64,000 nucleotides of DNA, taken from contig NZ_ATUJ01000009.1 in assembly GCF_000420145.1 (NCBI RefSeq), forward strand, positions 54,263 through 118,262. Reading direction: 5' to 3'. Under the pieces are notes generated by a model. That model saw nothing but the letters and a program-made list of their open reading frames with translations, did not search any database and was not told the origin of the DNA. Source of the DNA: Paracoccus zeaxanthinifaciens ATCC 21588 (GTDB lineage Bacteria; Pseudomonadota; Alphaproteobacteria; Rhodobacterales; Rhodobacteraceae). Both the position numbers and the translations under genes were made by a program. Every line of letters starts with the position of its first letter. Within the stretch, counting starts at the first letter, position 1. This document shows positions 18,471-35,025 of this stretch, one piece after another.

Positions 18471-18495
18471 AAGGGCCGGCGATCCGCCGGCCCTT
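18471..18495. terminator. Bidirectional terminator between takM-like and takP-like genes
   Basis: Perfect 11-bp stem AAGGGCCGGCG (18471-18481) and CGCCGGCCCTT (18485-18495) with an ATC loop, between two convergent stops 60 bp apart. Confidence 0.75.
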
Positions 18496-18520
18496 CGCAT
18501 TTCCACCGATATGGCTTCGA

Positions 18521-19845
<1,325 letters not shown>

Positions 19846-19884
19846 TACTGTCGTTCGGGCACTGATCAAAGGATAGGCAAGGGC

Positions 19885-21300
19885 ATGCGCATCGAGGACT
19901 GGGACCCCGACCTTTCGCGTCATCCGGGCCCCAAGTTCAGGGCCCTTGCGAATGCGCTGCGCGAGGCCGCACGCTCGGGCGAGCTGGCCCCCGGAACGCG
20001 GCTGCCGCCCATGCGCGACCTCGCTTGGCGGCTGAAGGTCACCACCGGAACCGTCGCGCGCGCCTATCAGCTGGCCGCGACCGAGGGCGTGGTCGAAAGC
20101 CATGTCGGCCGTGGCAGCTTCATCGCGGCGCCGCCTTCCGACCGGCCCGCGCCGCAGCCGCTGCTGTACGAGGCCGTCGATCAGGGCGAACGCGGGGCCG
20201 AGATCGCGGATCTGCGTGTGCCCCGGCTGCCCGACATGGGCCAGCCCGAGGTCATCAGCCGCATCATGTGCGAGGCTGTCGCCGGGCTGGACGAGGATAT
20301 CCTGGACTATACCCAGCTGACGCGCGATCTGGCCTGCCGCGAGGTTCTGGTCGACTGGCTGGCGCAGCGCCCGGTGGGCAGCATCACGGCAGACGACCTG
20401 GTGCTGACGAATGGCGGGCAGCACGCGATCACGCTGGTGATGTCGATCGCGCTGACCGACCGCCCCGCCAAGGTGATGGTGGAATCCCTGACCTATCCGG
20501 GGATCGTCCACGCCGCGCGCCTGATGCGGACCGAGACGCTGCCCGTCGCGATGGACGATCAGGGCATGATCCCCGCGGACCTTGAACGGGTCGCGCGTGA
20601 AACAGGTGCGCGGCTGGTCTGCCTGACACCCTCGGCCCAGAACCCGACGCTGGCCGCGATGGGCCATGAACGGCGCGCGCAGATCGTCGCCATCGCCCGC
20701 CGTCACGACCTGCAGATCGTCGAGGACGAGTGCTACGCCCCCAGCAGCCCGAACGACGCGCTGCCGACGCTGCGGATGCTGGCCCCGGAACGCGTCTGGC
20801 ACGTCGCAAGCCTGTCCAAGGTGATCGCCGCCGGCCTGCGTTTCGGCATGATGATCTGCCCCGAGGGCATGGGCGCGACCAGCCGCATCGCCGCCCAGCA
20901 CAGCCATATGGGGATCGCCCTGCCGATCATGTCGCTGGTCCATCGCCTGATCGAGGGCGGAGAGGCCGCGCGCATGGCCCATCAGGTGCTGGTCGAGGTC
21001 GAGGATCGGCGCTGGCTGGCACTGGACATGCTGGGCGCCCTGGGCGCGGTGTCGCAGCCGGGCGTGCCCATCCTGTGGCTGCCGCTGCCGGAACGCTGGA
21101 AGGCGGACGATTTCGTCGCGCGTGCGGCCGCATCGGGCGTGATCGTTCGCCCGGCATCCGATTTCCGCGTCGGTCGCGGCGACGCCCCCGAAGCGGTGCG
21201 GATCTCGCTCAATTGTCGTCAGGAACGTGCGCGCCTGGCCGAGGCGCTGGCGACGATCGCGCAGCTGGCGATCGGAGGGCCCGATATCGGCCCGGAATGA
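19885..21300 (+). CDS. MocR/PdxR-type regulator (GntR HTH plus aminotransferase domain)
   Basis: 471 residues from ATG 19885; the frame is open further upstream but no start there is better. Residues about 15-85 are a winged helix of the GntR family (LPPMRDLAWRLKVTTGTVAR). The rest is a fold type I aminotransferase domain with the PLP-binding lysine in SLSKVIAAGLRFG and the EDECYAPSS loop. Such proteins sense PLP adducts and act as activators or repressors. Being divergent from the TRAP binding-protein gene it may control that transporter, which is inference. Substrate and effector are unknown. Confidence 0.85.
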   Translation: MRIEDWDPDLSRHPGPKFRALANALREAARSGELAPGTRLPPMRDLAWRLKVTTGTVARAYQLAATEGVVESHVGRGSFIAAPPSDRPAPQPLLYEAVDQGERGAEIADLRVPRLPDMGQPEVISRIMCEAVAGLDEDILDYTQLTRDLACREVLVDWLAQRPVGSITADDLVLTNGGQHAITLVMSIALTDRPAKVMVESLTYPGIVHAARLMRTETLPVAMDDQGMIPADLERVARETGARLVCLTPSAQNPTLAAMGHERRAQIVAIARRHDLQIVEDECYAPSSPNDALPTLRMLAPERVWHVASLSKVIAAGLRFGMMICPEGMGATSRIAAQHSHMGIALPIMSLVHRLIEGGEAARMAHQVLVEVEDRRWLALDMLGALGAVSQPGVPILWLPLPERWKADDFVARAAASGVIVRPASDFRVGRGDAPEAVRISLNCRQERARLAEALATIAQLAIGGPDIGPE

Positions 21301-21303
21301 GGA

Positions 21304-21321
21304 CGGCCCCCGGAGGGGCCG
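21304..21321. terminator. Hairpin between MocR-type gene and eno
   Basis: CGGCCCC (21304-21310), CGGA loop, GGGGCCG (21315-21321) in the 30-bp gap between convergent stops. No T run. Confidence 0.45.
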
Positions 21322-21330
21322 CCCGTCATC

Positions 21331-23382
<2,052 letters not shown>

Positions 23383-23390
23383 TCATGCGC

Positions 23391-23421
23391 GGCGCGCGCC
23401 CGACTGCAAGGGGCGCGCGCC
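23391..23421 (-). terminator. Hairpin after selO
   Basis: Perfect 11-bp stem GGCGCGCGCCC (23391-23401) with GGGCGCGCGCC (23411-23421) and a 9-base loop, ten bases past the selO stop. No T run, so it may be an RNA 3'-end stabiliser instead of a true terminator. Confidence 0.45.
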
Positions 23422-23431
23422 GATACGGGGG

Positions 23432-27079
<3,648 letters not shown>

Positions 27080-27090
27080 ATGGTGTTGTG

Positions 27091-27116
27091 ACGGGCGCGG
27101 GTCGAACCCCGCGCCG
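27091..27116. terminator. Hairpin between proB and acyltransferase gene
   Basis: ACGG-GCGCGGG and CCCGCGC-CGT flank a short loop in the 45-bp gap between convergent stops (27091-27116), with one bulged G. No T run. Confidence 0.45.
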
Positions 27117-27124
27117 TCATTCCC

Positions 27125-28054
27125 TCAGACCTTCTGACCCAACCTGCGGCGCTGACCGACCACGCGCCCGATCCCGCGCCCCGGCTGCCACTGGGGCGAA
27201 GTCGCGCCCGGCTCGGGCAGCGACAGGGTGCGGTCGCGCAGAAGCTGGATCGCCTCGTCACCGCTGCGCGGCAGATCGGATGGCCGGATCGGCGCACCGA
27301 TCGTCACGCGATAGGGCTGACGGGTCTTGTTCAGCACCTCGTTGAACAGGGTCACGTCGCGCAGCGTCGGGTGGATCTTGTCGAACAGGTAGAACAGCAA
27401 CGAGTTGCGCGCACGGATGCGCAGCGGAATGACCGGCACGTCGAACTTGCGCGCGATCATCGCGGCGCTGGCCATCCAGGGCCGTTCGTTCAGCTGCGTG
27501 CCCTCGCGCTTGGCAAGCCGACCCGAGGGGAAGATCAGCCCGATACGACCGCTTTCCAGTGCCGCGCGGGTATAGTCCATCGTGGCCTTGGTCTTGGCAT
27601 GGCTGCGCTTCTCGTGCCGCCATTCGACGCCCGCGATCATGTCCTCGGTCTGGGGCAGCACGCGGATCATGTCGTGGTTGGCATAGATGAACAGGTCGTC
27701 CCGCAGCTGGGAAATCAGCGCGTGCAGGAAGATGCCGTCGGCGATGCCCGTCGGGTGGTTGGCCACGATCAGGGCCGGGCCGGATGCGGGCAGGTTCTCC
27801 ATCCCCTCGACGGTCAGGTCGTGGACGATCATGTCGCCCATCCGGCGCATGATCTCGTCCGAGGGCAGGTCGCGGAACTGCGCGCCCAGCTCGACCGTGC
27901 GGGGATAGCGCAGCAGCAGCATCATCGCCCATTTGACCAGCCGGTGATGCGGTCTGCCGGAATAGAGCCATGGCGCGCGTTCCGCGATCAACGGGTCCAG
28001 TCGCGCGCGCATCTCGCGCTTGGCCTCTGCCGTGGCTTTGCCGGTTCGGATCAT
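27125..28054 (-). CDS. PlsC-like lysophospholipid acyltransferase
   Basis: 309 residues from ATG 28054 (GGGGGAAGGAC upstream); ATG 28072 is an alternative. A PlsC-type domain: the catalytic segment reads VANHPTGIADGIFLHAL and a later GLIFPSGRLAKREGT carries the substrate-binding block III. The spacing from His to Asp is H-x5-D and not the canonical H-x4-D. A helix at residues 45-60 may sit on the membrane. It lies 25 bases downstream of pepN and is probably co-transcribed. Likely acylates a lysophospholipid or related lipid at the inner membrane; acceptor unknown. Confidence 0.78.
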   Translation of the reverse strand: MIRTGKATAEAKREMRARLDPLIAERAPWLYSGRPHHRLVKWAMMLLLRYPRTVELGAQFRDLPSDEIMRRMGDMIVHDLTVEGMENLPASGPALIVANHPTGIADGIFLHALISQLRDDLFIYANHDMIRVLPQTEDMIAGVEWRHEKRSHAKTKATMDYTRAALESGRIGLIFPSGRLAKREGTQLNERPWMASAAMIARKFDVPVIPLRIRARNSLLFYLFDKIHPTLRDVTLFNEVLNKTRQPYRVTIGAPIRPSDLPRSGDEAIQLLRDRTLSLPEPGATSPQWQPGRGIGRVVGQRRRLGQKV

Positions 28055-28079
28055 GTCCCTTCCCCCCACCATCGCGACC

Positions 28080-30653
28080 TCAGGCACCGGCCGCAATCAT
28101 GCGCGACACCATTTCGCGCGTATTGCGGCTCAAACCCTTTCGGGCGGCAATCCGTTCCAAGGCGGCCAAGGCATTCGCCCGGCGACCGTCATCATAGCGC
28201 GGCCACGTCTCGAACGCGGTGGACATGCGCGCGGCGATCTGCGGGTTGACCTCGTCCATCCGGATCAGCCAATCCGCCGTGAAATCATAGCCCGAACCGT
28301 CCGCGGCATGGAAGCCCGCATGGTTCGCGGCCAGCCCTCCGATCAACGAGCGGAACCGGTTGGGGTTCTTCCAGTCGAAATCGTCGCGAGCGGCCAGCGT
28401 CGCGGCCACGTCCGCTGCATCGCGTGGGGATGCGGCCATCGGCTGGACGGCGAACCACTTGTCCATGACCAGGCGGTTGTCGCCAAATTCGGCCAGCATC
28501 GCATCCAGCGCACCCTGCGCGGCGCCCTGGCGGATCAGCACCGACAGCGCGCCCATGCGCTCGGTCATGTTGCCCGCCGCGCCGAACAGGACCTGCGCGC
28601 GTTCACCGCCGTCGATCCGGCCCAGCAGGCCAAGTGCCGCCAGCCGCAGCGCACGGCGGGCAGCGCCATCGGCATCGGGGCTGTAGGGGCCCGTGACCTC
28701 CATCGCGTCATAGAGCCGTTCCAGCAGGTCGCGATGCGTCGTGGCGATGCGGCGCGCAAGGCCGTCGCGGGCGTCGTGGATCGCATCCGGGTCGGGGACG
28801 TGGCCCTGCGCGGTCAGGCGCGTCGCGATTTCCTCGTCCGAGGGCAGCGCAAGGCACAGCGCCCGGAAGGCCGGATCCGCCGCGTCGTCGGCCGCCAGCG
28901 CGCCGATCGCATCGACATATTCGCCGCCCGCATCCTGACCCCGCGCCAGCCGCGTCAGCGCGGACAGCGCAAGCTCTCGGCCGGCTTCCCACCGGGCGAA
29001 GGGGTCGGTGTCATGCGCCAGCAGGAAGGCGCGGGTCTCGTCGTCGATCTGGCGTTCCAGCATCACCGGCGCCGAGAAGCCGCGCAGGACCGACACGACC
29101 GGACGCGCGCCCAGCCCCTCGAAGGAGAAGCTCTGGCGGTCCTCGGTCATCTCGAGGATGCGCGTCGGCAGGACCTCGTCGCCATTCGGGCCGATCAGGC
29201 CCACGGCGATGGGGATGACGCGGGCGGGCTTGTCGGGCTGTCCGGGCGTCGGCGCGGTCGATTGCGCGAAATCCAGCGTGAGGGTGCCGTCGGACCAATG
29301 CTCGGTCATGGTCAGGCGCGGCGTGCCCGCATCGGTGTACCAGAGCTTGAACTGGCCCAAGTCGCGACCCGTCGCGTCCTCGAAGACCTTCAGCCAATCC
29401 TCGATCGTGGCGGCATCCCCGTCATGGCGGTCGAAATACAGGTCCAGCGCCTTGGCATAACCGTCCTCGCCCACGAGACGCTTCAGCATGCCGATCACCT
29501 CGGCGCCCTTCTCGTAGACGGTCGCAGTGTAGAAATTGTTGATCTCTTCGTAGCGGTCGGGGCGCGGGGGATGCGCCAGCGGGCCCTGATCCTCGCGGAA
29601 CTGGCGGGCACGCAGGGTTCGGACATCCTCGATCCGCTTGACCGGGGCGCTGCGCATGTCGCTGGTGAACTGCTGGTCGCGGAAGACGGTCAGACCTTCC
29701 TTGAGGCACAGCTGGAACCAGTCGCGGCAGGTGATCCGGTTGCCGGTCCAGTTGTGGAAATATTCATGCGCGATCACCGCCTCGATCCGTTCGTAATCGG
29801 TATCGGTCGCGGTTTCCGGGCTTGCCAGCACCAGCTTCGAGTTGAAGATGTTGAGGCCCTTGTTCTCCATCGCGCCCATGTTGAAATCATCGACGGCGAC
29901 GATGTTGAACACGTCCAGATCGTATTCGCGGCCATAGACATCCTCGTCCCACCGCATCGACTTGATCAGCGATTCCATGGCAAAGCCTGCGCGGTCCTGA
30001 TCGCCGGGGCGCACCCAGACGTTCAGCGCCACGTCGCGGCCCGATTCCGTGACGAAGCTGTCGCTGACAGCCGTCAGATCGCCCGCGACCAGCGCGAACA
30101 GATAGGCGGGCTTCGGCCAGGGGTCGTGCCATTCGGCCAGACCCGGTTCCTGCCGCACGGGGTTGCCGTTCGACAGCAGCACCGGCTTGTCGCTGCGGAT
30201 CGTGACGCGGAAGGTCGTCATCACGTCGGGGCGGTCGGGATAGAAGGTGATGTGGCGGAAGCCCTCGGCCTCGCACTGGGTGCAGAAGATGCCGCCGGAC
30301 AGGTACAGCCCCTCGAACGCGGTATTCGCGGCGGGGTCGATGCGGACCTGCGTCTCCAGCGTGAAGGGGCCGTCGGGGAGGGCCGCCGCCGCGATCACCA
30401 GCCTTTCGTCGTCGCGCGTCACATGCGCGTCGTCGGGCGCGGTGCCGTCGATGGCCAGCGACAGAAGCTGCACCCCCGATCCGCCATCGAGGACCAGATC
30501 CTCGAGGCCGTCGCGCGGTGCCATGTCGATCGCCGCGGCGACCAGCGTCGCCTGCGGGTCCAGCGTCACGTCCAGACGCGTTTCCGACAGGATGAAGGGG
30601 TAGGGACGGTAATCCGCCAGAAGTTGGACGGGCTGTGAAATCGGCGAGGGCAT
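28080..30653 (-). CDS. pepN: Aminopeptidase N
   Basis: 857 residues from ATG 30653, near the 870 of E. coli PepN. M1-family zinc aminopeptidase that removes N-terminal residues from peptides in the cytoplasm. The exopeptidase motif GAMEN (in FNMGAMENKGLNI) and the zinc site VIAHEYFHNWTG with the third ligand Glu in CLKEGLTVFRD are intact. The C-terminal half is the helical DUF3458 domain of PepN. No signal peptide. Confidence 0.95.
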   Translation of the reverse strand: MPSPISQPVQLLADYRPYPFILSETRLDVTLDPQATLVAAAIDMAPRDGLEDLVLDGGSGVQLLSLAIDGTAPDDAHVTRDDERLVIAAAALPDGPFTLETQVRIDPAANTAFEGLYLSGGIFCTQCEAEGFRHITFYPDRPDVMTTFRVTIRSDKPVLLSNGNPVRQEPGLAEWHDPWPKPAYLFALVAGDLTAVSDSFVTESGRDVALNVWVRPGDQDRAGFAMESLIKSMRWDEDVYGREYDLDVFNIVAVDDFNMGAMENKGLNIFNSKLVLASPETATDTDYERIEAVIAHEYFHNWTGNRITCRDWFQLCLKEGLTVFRDQQFTSDMRSAPVKRIEDVRTLRARQFREDQGPLAHPPRPDRYEEINNFYTATVYEKGAEVIGMLKRLVGEDGYAKALDLYFDRHDGDAATIEDWLKVFEDATGRDLGQFKLWYTDAGTPRLTMTEHWSDGTLTLDFAQSTAPTPGQPDKPARVIPIAVGLIGPNGDEVLPTRILEMTEDRQSFSFEGLGARPVVSVLRGFSAPVMLERQIDDETRAFLLAHDTDPFARWEAGRELALSALTRLARGQDAGGEYVDAIGALAADDAADPAFRALCLALPSDEEIATRLTAQGHVPDPDAIHDARDGLARRIATTHRDLLERLYDAMEVTGPYSPDADGAARRALRLAALGLLGRIDGGERAQVLFGAAGNMTERMGALSVLIRQGAAQGALDAMLAEFGDNRLVMDKWFAVQPMAASPRDAADVAATLAARDDFDWKNPNRFRSLIGGLAANHAGFHAADGSGYDFTADWLIRMDEVNPQIAARMSTAFETWPRYDDGRRANALAALERIAARKGLSRNTREMVSRMIAAGA

Positions 30654-30835
30654 GTCGGGCCTTTGCTTCCATTTGTCCTGCAGGAGGGAACCCCTGCCTT
30701 GCCATCGTGTTAATGGGCAGATGGTCTGCCCGCAAGTCGGACTGCGCCCGTCGGCGATTGACAGCGCGATGCCGCCCGGTATCAAAAAGGCTTGCGCCAG
30801 AGGGGCATAACGAGAAAACAGAACTGGAGATCCGC

Positions 30836-31612
30836 ATGAGCCATGATCCCAACGATCCGAAGAACACCGATCGTCACCAGGAAACCTATGTGGAGCCGGT
30901 CGAGCGCCGTTCCTCGGCGCTGCCGCTGATCATCGGCGTGCTGCTGGCGCTGGCGCTGGCCTATTTCGTCCTGCAGCGCTTCACGACCGACGATACCGTC
31001 GTCGAAGGTGACACCACCACCGTGACCACGACCGAGGAAGCGCCCGAGCCGGTCGCCGAGCCCGAGGCGGAGGCCGACAACGCCGCAGCCGAGGCCGAGG
31101 CCACCACCGGCGCCGAGCAAGTCGAGCCCGAGCAGCCCGCGGACGAGGCCGCCGAAGCCACCGCCGAGGCCGAGGACCAGCTGGAAGCCGGTGCCGAGGG
31201 TGCAGCAGAAGCCGCTGACGACGCCGCCGTCGAGGCCGAGCAGGCTGCCGAGGACGCTGCCGCCGCCACCGAAGCAGCCGCCGAGGATGCGGCAGCCGCA
31301 GCTGATGAGGCGACTGACGACGCCGCAGCGACCGCTGACGAGGCGACCGACGATGCAGCCGCCGCCGCCGACAACGCAGCCGACGAAGCCGAGGCTGCCG
31401 CCGACGATGCCGCAGCAGCGGCCGACGAGGCCGCTGGCGAGGCTGGCAGCGCGATCGACAGCGCGCTGGACAGCGCCGCCGAGGCTGCATCCAACGCCGC
31501 CGACGCTGCACGCGAGGCAGCCGACGAGGCCGCTCAGGCCGTCGACGACGCGCTGAGCACCGAACCCGCCGTTCCCGCCGAGGAAGCCGAGACGACCGCA
31601 CCCGCGAACTGA
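30836..31612 (+). CDS. Membrane-anchored Ala/Asp/Glu-rich repeat protein
   Basis: 258 residues from ATG 30836 (CTGGAGATCC upstream). Residues 1-28 are polar, 29-48 form one membrane segment (LPLIIGVLLALALAYFVL), and the remaining ~210 residues are low complexity, about half Ala with nearly all other residues Asp or Glu. Within residues 152-195 there is an 11-residue period (AAAAADEATDD, AAATADEATDD, AAAAADNAADE, AEAAADDAAAA), as in LEA or apolipoprotein-like amphipathic helices. The C-terminal 20 residues are Pro/Glu/Thr-rich. Only one membrane segment, so the long acidic part is probably periplasmic. No known domain recognised. Confidence 0.75.
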   Translation: MSHDPNDPKNTDRHQETYVEPVERRSSALPLIIGVLLALALAYFVLQRFTTDDTVVEGDTTTVTTTEEAPEPVAEPEAEADNAAAEAEATTGAEQVEPEQPADEAAEATAEAEDQLEAGAEGAAEAADDAAVEAEQAAEDAAAATEAAAEDAAAAADEATDDAAATADEATDDAAAAADNAADEAEAAADDAAAAADEAAGEAGSAIDSALDSAAEAASNAADAAREAADEAAQAVDDALSTEPAVPAEEAETTAPAN

Positions 31613-31636
31613 TCCGCGGACGCACCAAGGACAAGG

Positions 31637-31665
31637 AAGGCCCGGCATCGCGCCGGGCCTTTTTC
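31637..31665 (+). terminator. Rho-independent terminator
   Basis: AAGGCCCGGC (31637-31646), loop ATCGC, GCCGGGCCTT (31652-31661) followed by TTTTC. 24 bases after the stop of the repeat protein gene. Confidence 0.88.
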
Positions 31666-31731
31666 ATGCGCGTCACATTCGAAAATCGTGACGCCACGAC
31701 ACTGTTTCCGGCAGTGCACAGCCCCATCGAC

Positions 31732-31761
31732 TTGTGAAAGAATGTTGCGCGGTGCTACAAG
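31732..31761 (+). promoter_or_regulatory. Possible pntAB promoter
   Basis: TTGTGA (31732-31737), an 18-base spacer and TACAAG (31756-31761), ending about 40 bases before the pntA start. Confidence 0.35.
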
Positions 31762-31802
31762 TCGCCGCGACAGTGACAAAAACGATGGGGGACGTTCGGA
31801 TC

Positions 31803-33377
31803 ATGAAGATTGGCGCATTGCGCGAGGGCTTCGACGGAGAGGCGCGTGTCGCGATTACTCCGTCCTCGGCGGGCCATATGGCCAAGCTGGGGCACGAGGT
31901 CTTCGTCGAGAGCGGGGCGGGCGACCGCGCCGGATTTTCCGACGACGATTACCGCGCGGGGGGCGTGACCGTCTGCCAGACCGCGGCAGAGCTGATCGCC
32001 ACGGTGGACATGGTGGCCAAGGTCCGCCAGCCGACCGAGGCCGAGATCGGCGAGATGCGCGAAGGACAGACGCTGATCTCGTTCTTCTATCCGGCGCAGA
32101 ACCAGGAACTGCTGGCGAAGGCCAAGGATCAGGGCATCACCGCGATCGCGATGGACATGGTCCCGCGCATCAGCCGCGCGCAGAAGATGGACGCGCTGTC
32201 CTCGATGGCGAATATCGCGGGCTACCGTTCGGTGATCGAGGCCGCGAACAATTTCGGGCGCTTCTTCACCGGCCAGGTGACCGCCGCGGGCAAGGTTCCG
32301 CCCGCCAAGGTGCTGGTCGTGGGTGCAGGGGTCGCGGGTCTTGCGGCCATCGGCACCTCGGTCAGCCTGGGCGCGCAGGTCCATGCCTTCGACGTGCGTC
32401 CCGAAGTGGCCGAGCAGATCGAGAGCATGGGCGCCGAGTTCGTCTTCCTCGAATTCGACGAGGGTGTCAGCGACGGTGCGGCGACGGGCGGCTATGCCGC
32501 GCCCTCCAGCCCCGAATTCCGCGAGAAGCAGCTTGAGAAGTTCCGCGAGCTGGCGCCGCAGATGGACGTGGTCATCACGACCGCGCTGATCCCGGGCCGC
32601 GATGCGCCGGTCCTGTGGACCGCCGACATGGTCGCGGCGATGAAGCCCGGCAGCGTGATCGTCGATCTGGCCGCCGAGAAGGGCGGCAATTGCGAGCTGA
32701 CCGTCCAGGACGAGCGGATCGTGACCGACAACGGCGTCGTCGTCATCGGCTATACCGATTTCCCGTCGCGCATGGGCGCGCAGGCATCCGAGCTGTATGG
32801 CAACAACATCCGCCACTTCGTGACCGATCTGACCCCCGGCAAGGACGGCGTCTTCGATCACAACATGGAGGATGACGTGATCCGCGGGGCGACCGTCGCC
32901 CATGATCACGACGTGACCTGGCCGCCCCCTCCGCCCAAGGTCGCGGCCATCGCGGCCCAGAAGCCCAAGGAGAAGAAGAAGGAGCTGACGCCCGAGGAAC
33001 GCAAGGCCGCCGAGGCCGCGGCCTTCAAGGCCGAGACGCGCAGCCAGGTCGGCCTGCTGCTGGGCGGCGGTCTGCTGGTGCTGCTGGTTGGCCTTGTCGC
33101 GCCCGCAAGCTTCATGTCGCATTTCATCGTCTTCGTGCTGGCCTGCTTCGTCGGCTTCCGCGTGATCTGGAATGTCGCCCATTCGCTGCACACGCCGCTG
33201 ATGGCGATCACCAACGCGATCAGCTCGATCATCATCCTGGGCGCGCTCATGCAGATCGGCTCGGGGTCGTGGCTTGTCGTCATCCTGGGCGCGCTGGCCG
33301 TGCTGATGGCGGGCGTCAACATCTTCGGTGGCTTCATGGTCACCCGGCGCATGCTCGCCATGTTCCAGAAGTCGTAA
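31803..33377 (+). CDS. pntA: NAD(P) transhydrogenase subunit alpha PntA
   Basis: 524 residues from ATG 31803; in-frame ATG 31785 is possible. Proton-translocating transhydrogenase alpha subunit that binds NAD(H) and with PntB makes NADPH. The first ~400 residues are the dI domain related to alanine dehydrogenase, with the Rossmann motif [20 protein letters not shown] and [20 protein letters not shown] Lys/Glu/Ala-rich linker (about 400-430) leads to the membrane part with four segments. It is a full-length fused PntA, not the split PntA1/PntA2 found in some alphaproteobacteria. Followed ten bases later by pntB. Confidence 0.95.
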   Translation: MKIGALREGFDGEARVAITPSSAGHMAKLGHEVFVESGAGDRAGFSDDDYRAGGVTVCQTAAELIATVDMVAKVRQPTEAEIGEMREGQTLISFFYPAQNQELLAKAKDQGITAIAMDMVPRISRAQKMDALSSMANIAGYRSVIEAANNFGRFFTGQVTAAGKVPPAKVLVVGAGVAGLAAIGTSVSLGAQVHAFDVRPEVAEQIESMGAEFVFLEFDEGVSDGAATGGYAAPSSPEFREKQLEKFRELAPQMDVVITTALIPGRDAPVLWTADMVAAMKPGSVIVDLAAEKGGNCELTVQDERIVTDNGVVVIGYTDFPSRMGAQASELYGNNIRHFVTDLTPGKDGVFDHNMEDDVIRGATVAHDHDVTWPPPPPKVAAIAAQKPKEKKKELTPEERKAAEAAAFKAETRSQVGLLLGGGLLVLLVGLVAPASFMSHFIVFVLACFVGFRVIWNVAHSLHTPLMAITNAISSIIILGALMQIGSGSWLVVILGALAVLMAGVNIFGGFMVTRRMLAMFQKS

Positions 33378-33387
33378 GGGGGCAGGA

Positions 33388-34830
33388 ATGGAATACGGAT
33401 TCACCACCGCGGCCTATGTGGTCGCATCGGTCCTGTTCATCCTGTCGCTCGGCGGGTTGTCGGGACAGGAAAGCGCGAAGCGCGCCATCTGGTACGGCAT
33501 CGCGGGCATGGCGCTGGCCGTCATTGCCACGCTTTTCGGACCGGGCGCGGGCAACTGGTTCCTGTCGCTGGTCATGATCGCCATCGGCGGCGCGATCGGC
33601 TGGGTCGTCGCCAAACGCGTCCAGATGACCGAGATGCCGCAGCTGGTAGCCGCGATGCACAGCCTCGTCGGCCTTGCGGCGGTCTTCGTCGGCTTCAACG
33701 CCCAGATCGAGCTTGGCCGCGTCATGCGCATGAAGGCCGAGGGTGCCGCCCATGAATTCGCGGGCTTTGCCGCGATCCTGGCGCACAAGACCCCGGCGGA
33801 AATCGCGATGCTGAAGATCGAGGTCTTCCTCGGGATCTTCATCGGCGCGGTGACCTTCACCGGCTCGGTCGTGGCCTTCGGCAAGCTGGCAGGTCGCGTC
33901 GACGGCAAGCCGAAGAAGCTGCCGGGCGGTCACATGCTGAACGCGGGCGCCGTCGCGCTGTCGCTGGTCTTCGGGCTGCTGTACTTCACCGGTGTCGGAC
34001 CTGCGCTGTTCTGGCTGGTTCTGGTGACGCTGCTGGCCTTCTTCATCGGCTATCACCTGATCATGGGGATCGGCGGCGCGGACATGCCCGTCGTCGTCTC
34101 GATGCTGAACAGCTATTCGGGTTGGGCCGCCGCGATGATCGGCTTCACGCTGTCGAACGATCTGCTGATCGTGACCGGCGCGCTGGTCGGCTCCTCGGGT
34201 GCGATCCTGTCCTATATCATGTGCAAGGCGATGAACCGCCACTTCGTCAGCGTGATCCTGGGCGGCTTCGGCGGCGAAACCGGTCCCGCAGCGGAAATCG
34301 AGGGCGAGCAGATCGCCATCGACGCGGATGGCGTGGCCGCCGCGCTGAACGACGCGGACAGCGTGGTCATCGTGCCGGGTTACGGCATGGCCGTCGCGCA
34401 GGCGCAGGGGGCGGTCAGCGAACTGACCCGCAAGCTGCGCGCGGCCGGCAAGGAAGTCCGCTTCGCGATCCACCCGGTCGCGGGCCGACTGCCCGGTCAC
34501 ATGAACGTGCTGCTGGCCGAGGCGAAGGTCCCCTATGACATCGTGCTTGAGATGGAGGAGATCAACGACGACTTCCCCCAGACCGACGTGGTCATCGTCA
34601 TCGGGTCGAACGACATCGTGAACCCCGCGGCGCAGGACGATCCGAACAGCCCCATCGCAGGCATGCCCGTGCTGGAGGTCTGGAAGGCCAAGAACGTCTT
34701 CGTCAGCAAGCGCGGGCAGGGCACCGGCTATTCCGGGATCGAGAACCCGCTGTTCTTCAAGGAGAATACGCGCATGTTCTATGGCGATGCCAAGGATTCG
34801 CTGAACAAGCTGCTTCCGATGGTCGACTGA
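33388..34830 (+). CDS. pntB: NAD(P) transhydrogenase subunit beta PntB
   Basis: 480 residues from ATG 33388. About nine membrane segments (to about residue 270) form the proton channel with PntA; the C-terminal dIII domain binds NADP(H), with [17 protein letters not shown] and the [18 protein letters not shown] block. The [20 protein letters not shown] segment is typical of the family. A strong terminator follows at 34852. Confidence 0.97.
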   Translation: MEYGFTTAAYVVASVLFILSLGGLSGQESAKRAIWYGIAGMALAVIATLFGPGAGNWFLSLVMIAIGGAIGWVVAKRVQMTEMPQLVAAMHSLVGLAAVFVGFNAQIELGRVMRMKAEGAAHEFAGFAAILAHKTPAEIAMLKIEVFLGIFIGAVTFTGSVVAFGKLAGRVDGKPKKLPGGHMLNAGAVALSLVFGLLYFTGVGPALFWLVLVTLLAFFIGYHLIMGIGGADMPVVVSMLNSYSGWAAAMIGFTLSNDLLIVTGALVGSSGAILSYIMCKAMNRHFVSVILGGFGGETGPAAEIEGEQIAIDADGVAAALNDADSVVIVPGYGMAVAQAQGAVSELTRKLRAAGKEVRFAIHPVAGRLPGHMNVLLAEAKVPYDIVLEMEEINDDFPQTDVVIVIGSNDIVNPAAQDDPNSPIAGMPVLEVWKAKNVFVSKRGQGTGYSGIENPLFFKENTRMFYGDAKDSLNKLLPMVD

Positions 34831-34851
34831 TCCATCGACAAGGTGATGCGG

Positions 34852-34876
34852 AACGGGCCCTTCGGGGCCCGTTTTC
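34852..34876 (+). terminator. Rho-independent terminator after pntB
   Basis: AACGGGCCC (34852-34860), TTCG tetraloop, GGGCCCGTT (34865-34873), then TTCC. Confidence 0.85.
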
Positions 34877-34934
34877 CGTTGCAGCCCGCGTTCCCGCCAT
34901 GGAAGGAAGGAAACGAACGCTTACGGAGGTTCTC

Positions 34935-35009
34935 ATGCGTCTTCTTGTCGGTTTCCTTTCACTTGCGGCCCTTGCAGGCTGCGGCGTACCTTTCGTTCCG
35001 CTGATCTGA
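34935..35009 (+). CDS. 24-residue lipoprotein
   Basis: A very short gene: MRLLVGFLSLAAL-AGC-GVPFVPLI, then TGA. The lipobox LAGC makes Cys16 the likely lipidated residue, leaving a mature peptide of nine residues. A near-consensus ribosome site GGAGGT (34925-34930) lies four bases before the ATG. The positively charged residue 2, hydrophobic core and lipobox follow the rules for lipoprotein signals, so this looks real and not random. Mature peptide is hydrophobic and uncharged, unlike entericidins in detail. Function unknown. Placed between pntB terminator and an ArsC/Spx-like gene that starts 16 bases on and may be co-transcribed. Confidence 0.65.
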   Translation: MRLLVGFLSLAALAGCGVPFVPLI

Positions 35010-35025
35010 TGTGAACGAGGGTCCG

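Noticed and set aside
30960..31570. Regular repeats that might be CRISPR or a DNA satellite
   Set aside because: They are codon-level Ala/Asp/Glu repeats inside an open gene, with no spacers or constant repeat unit.
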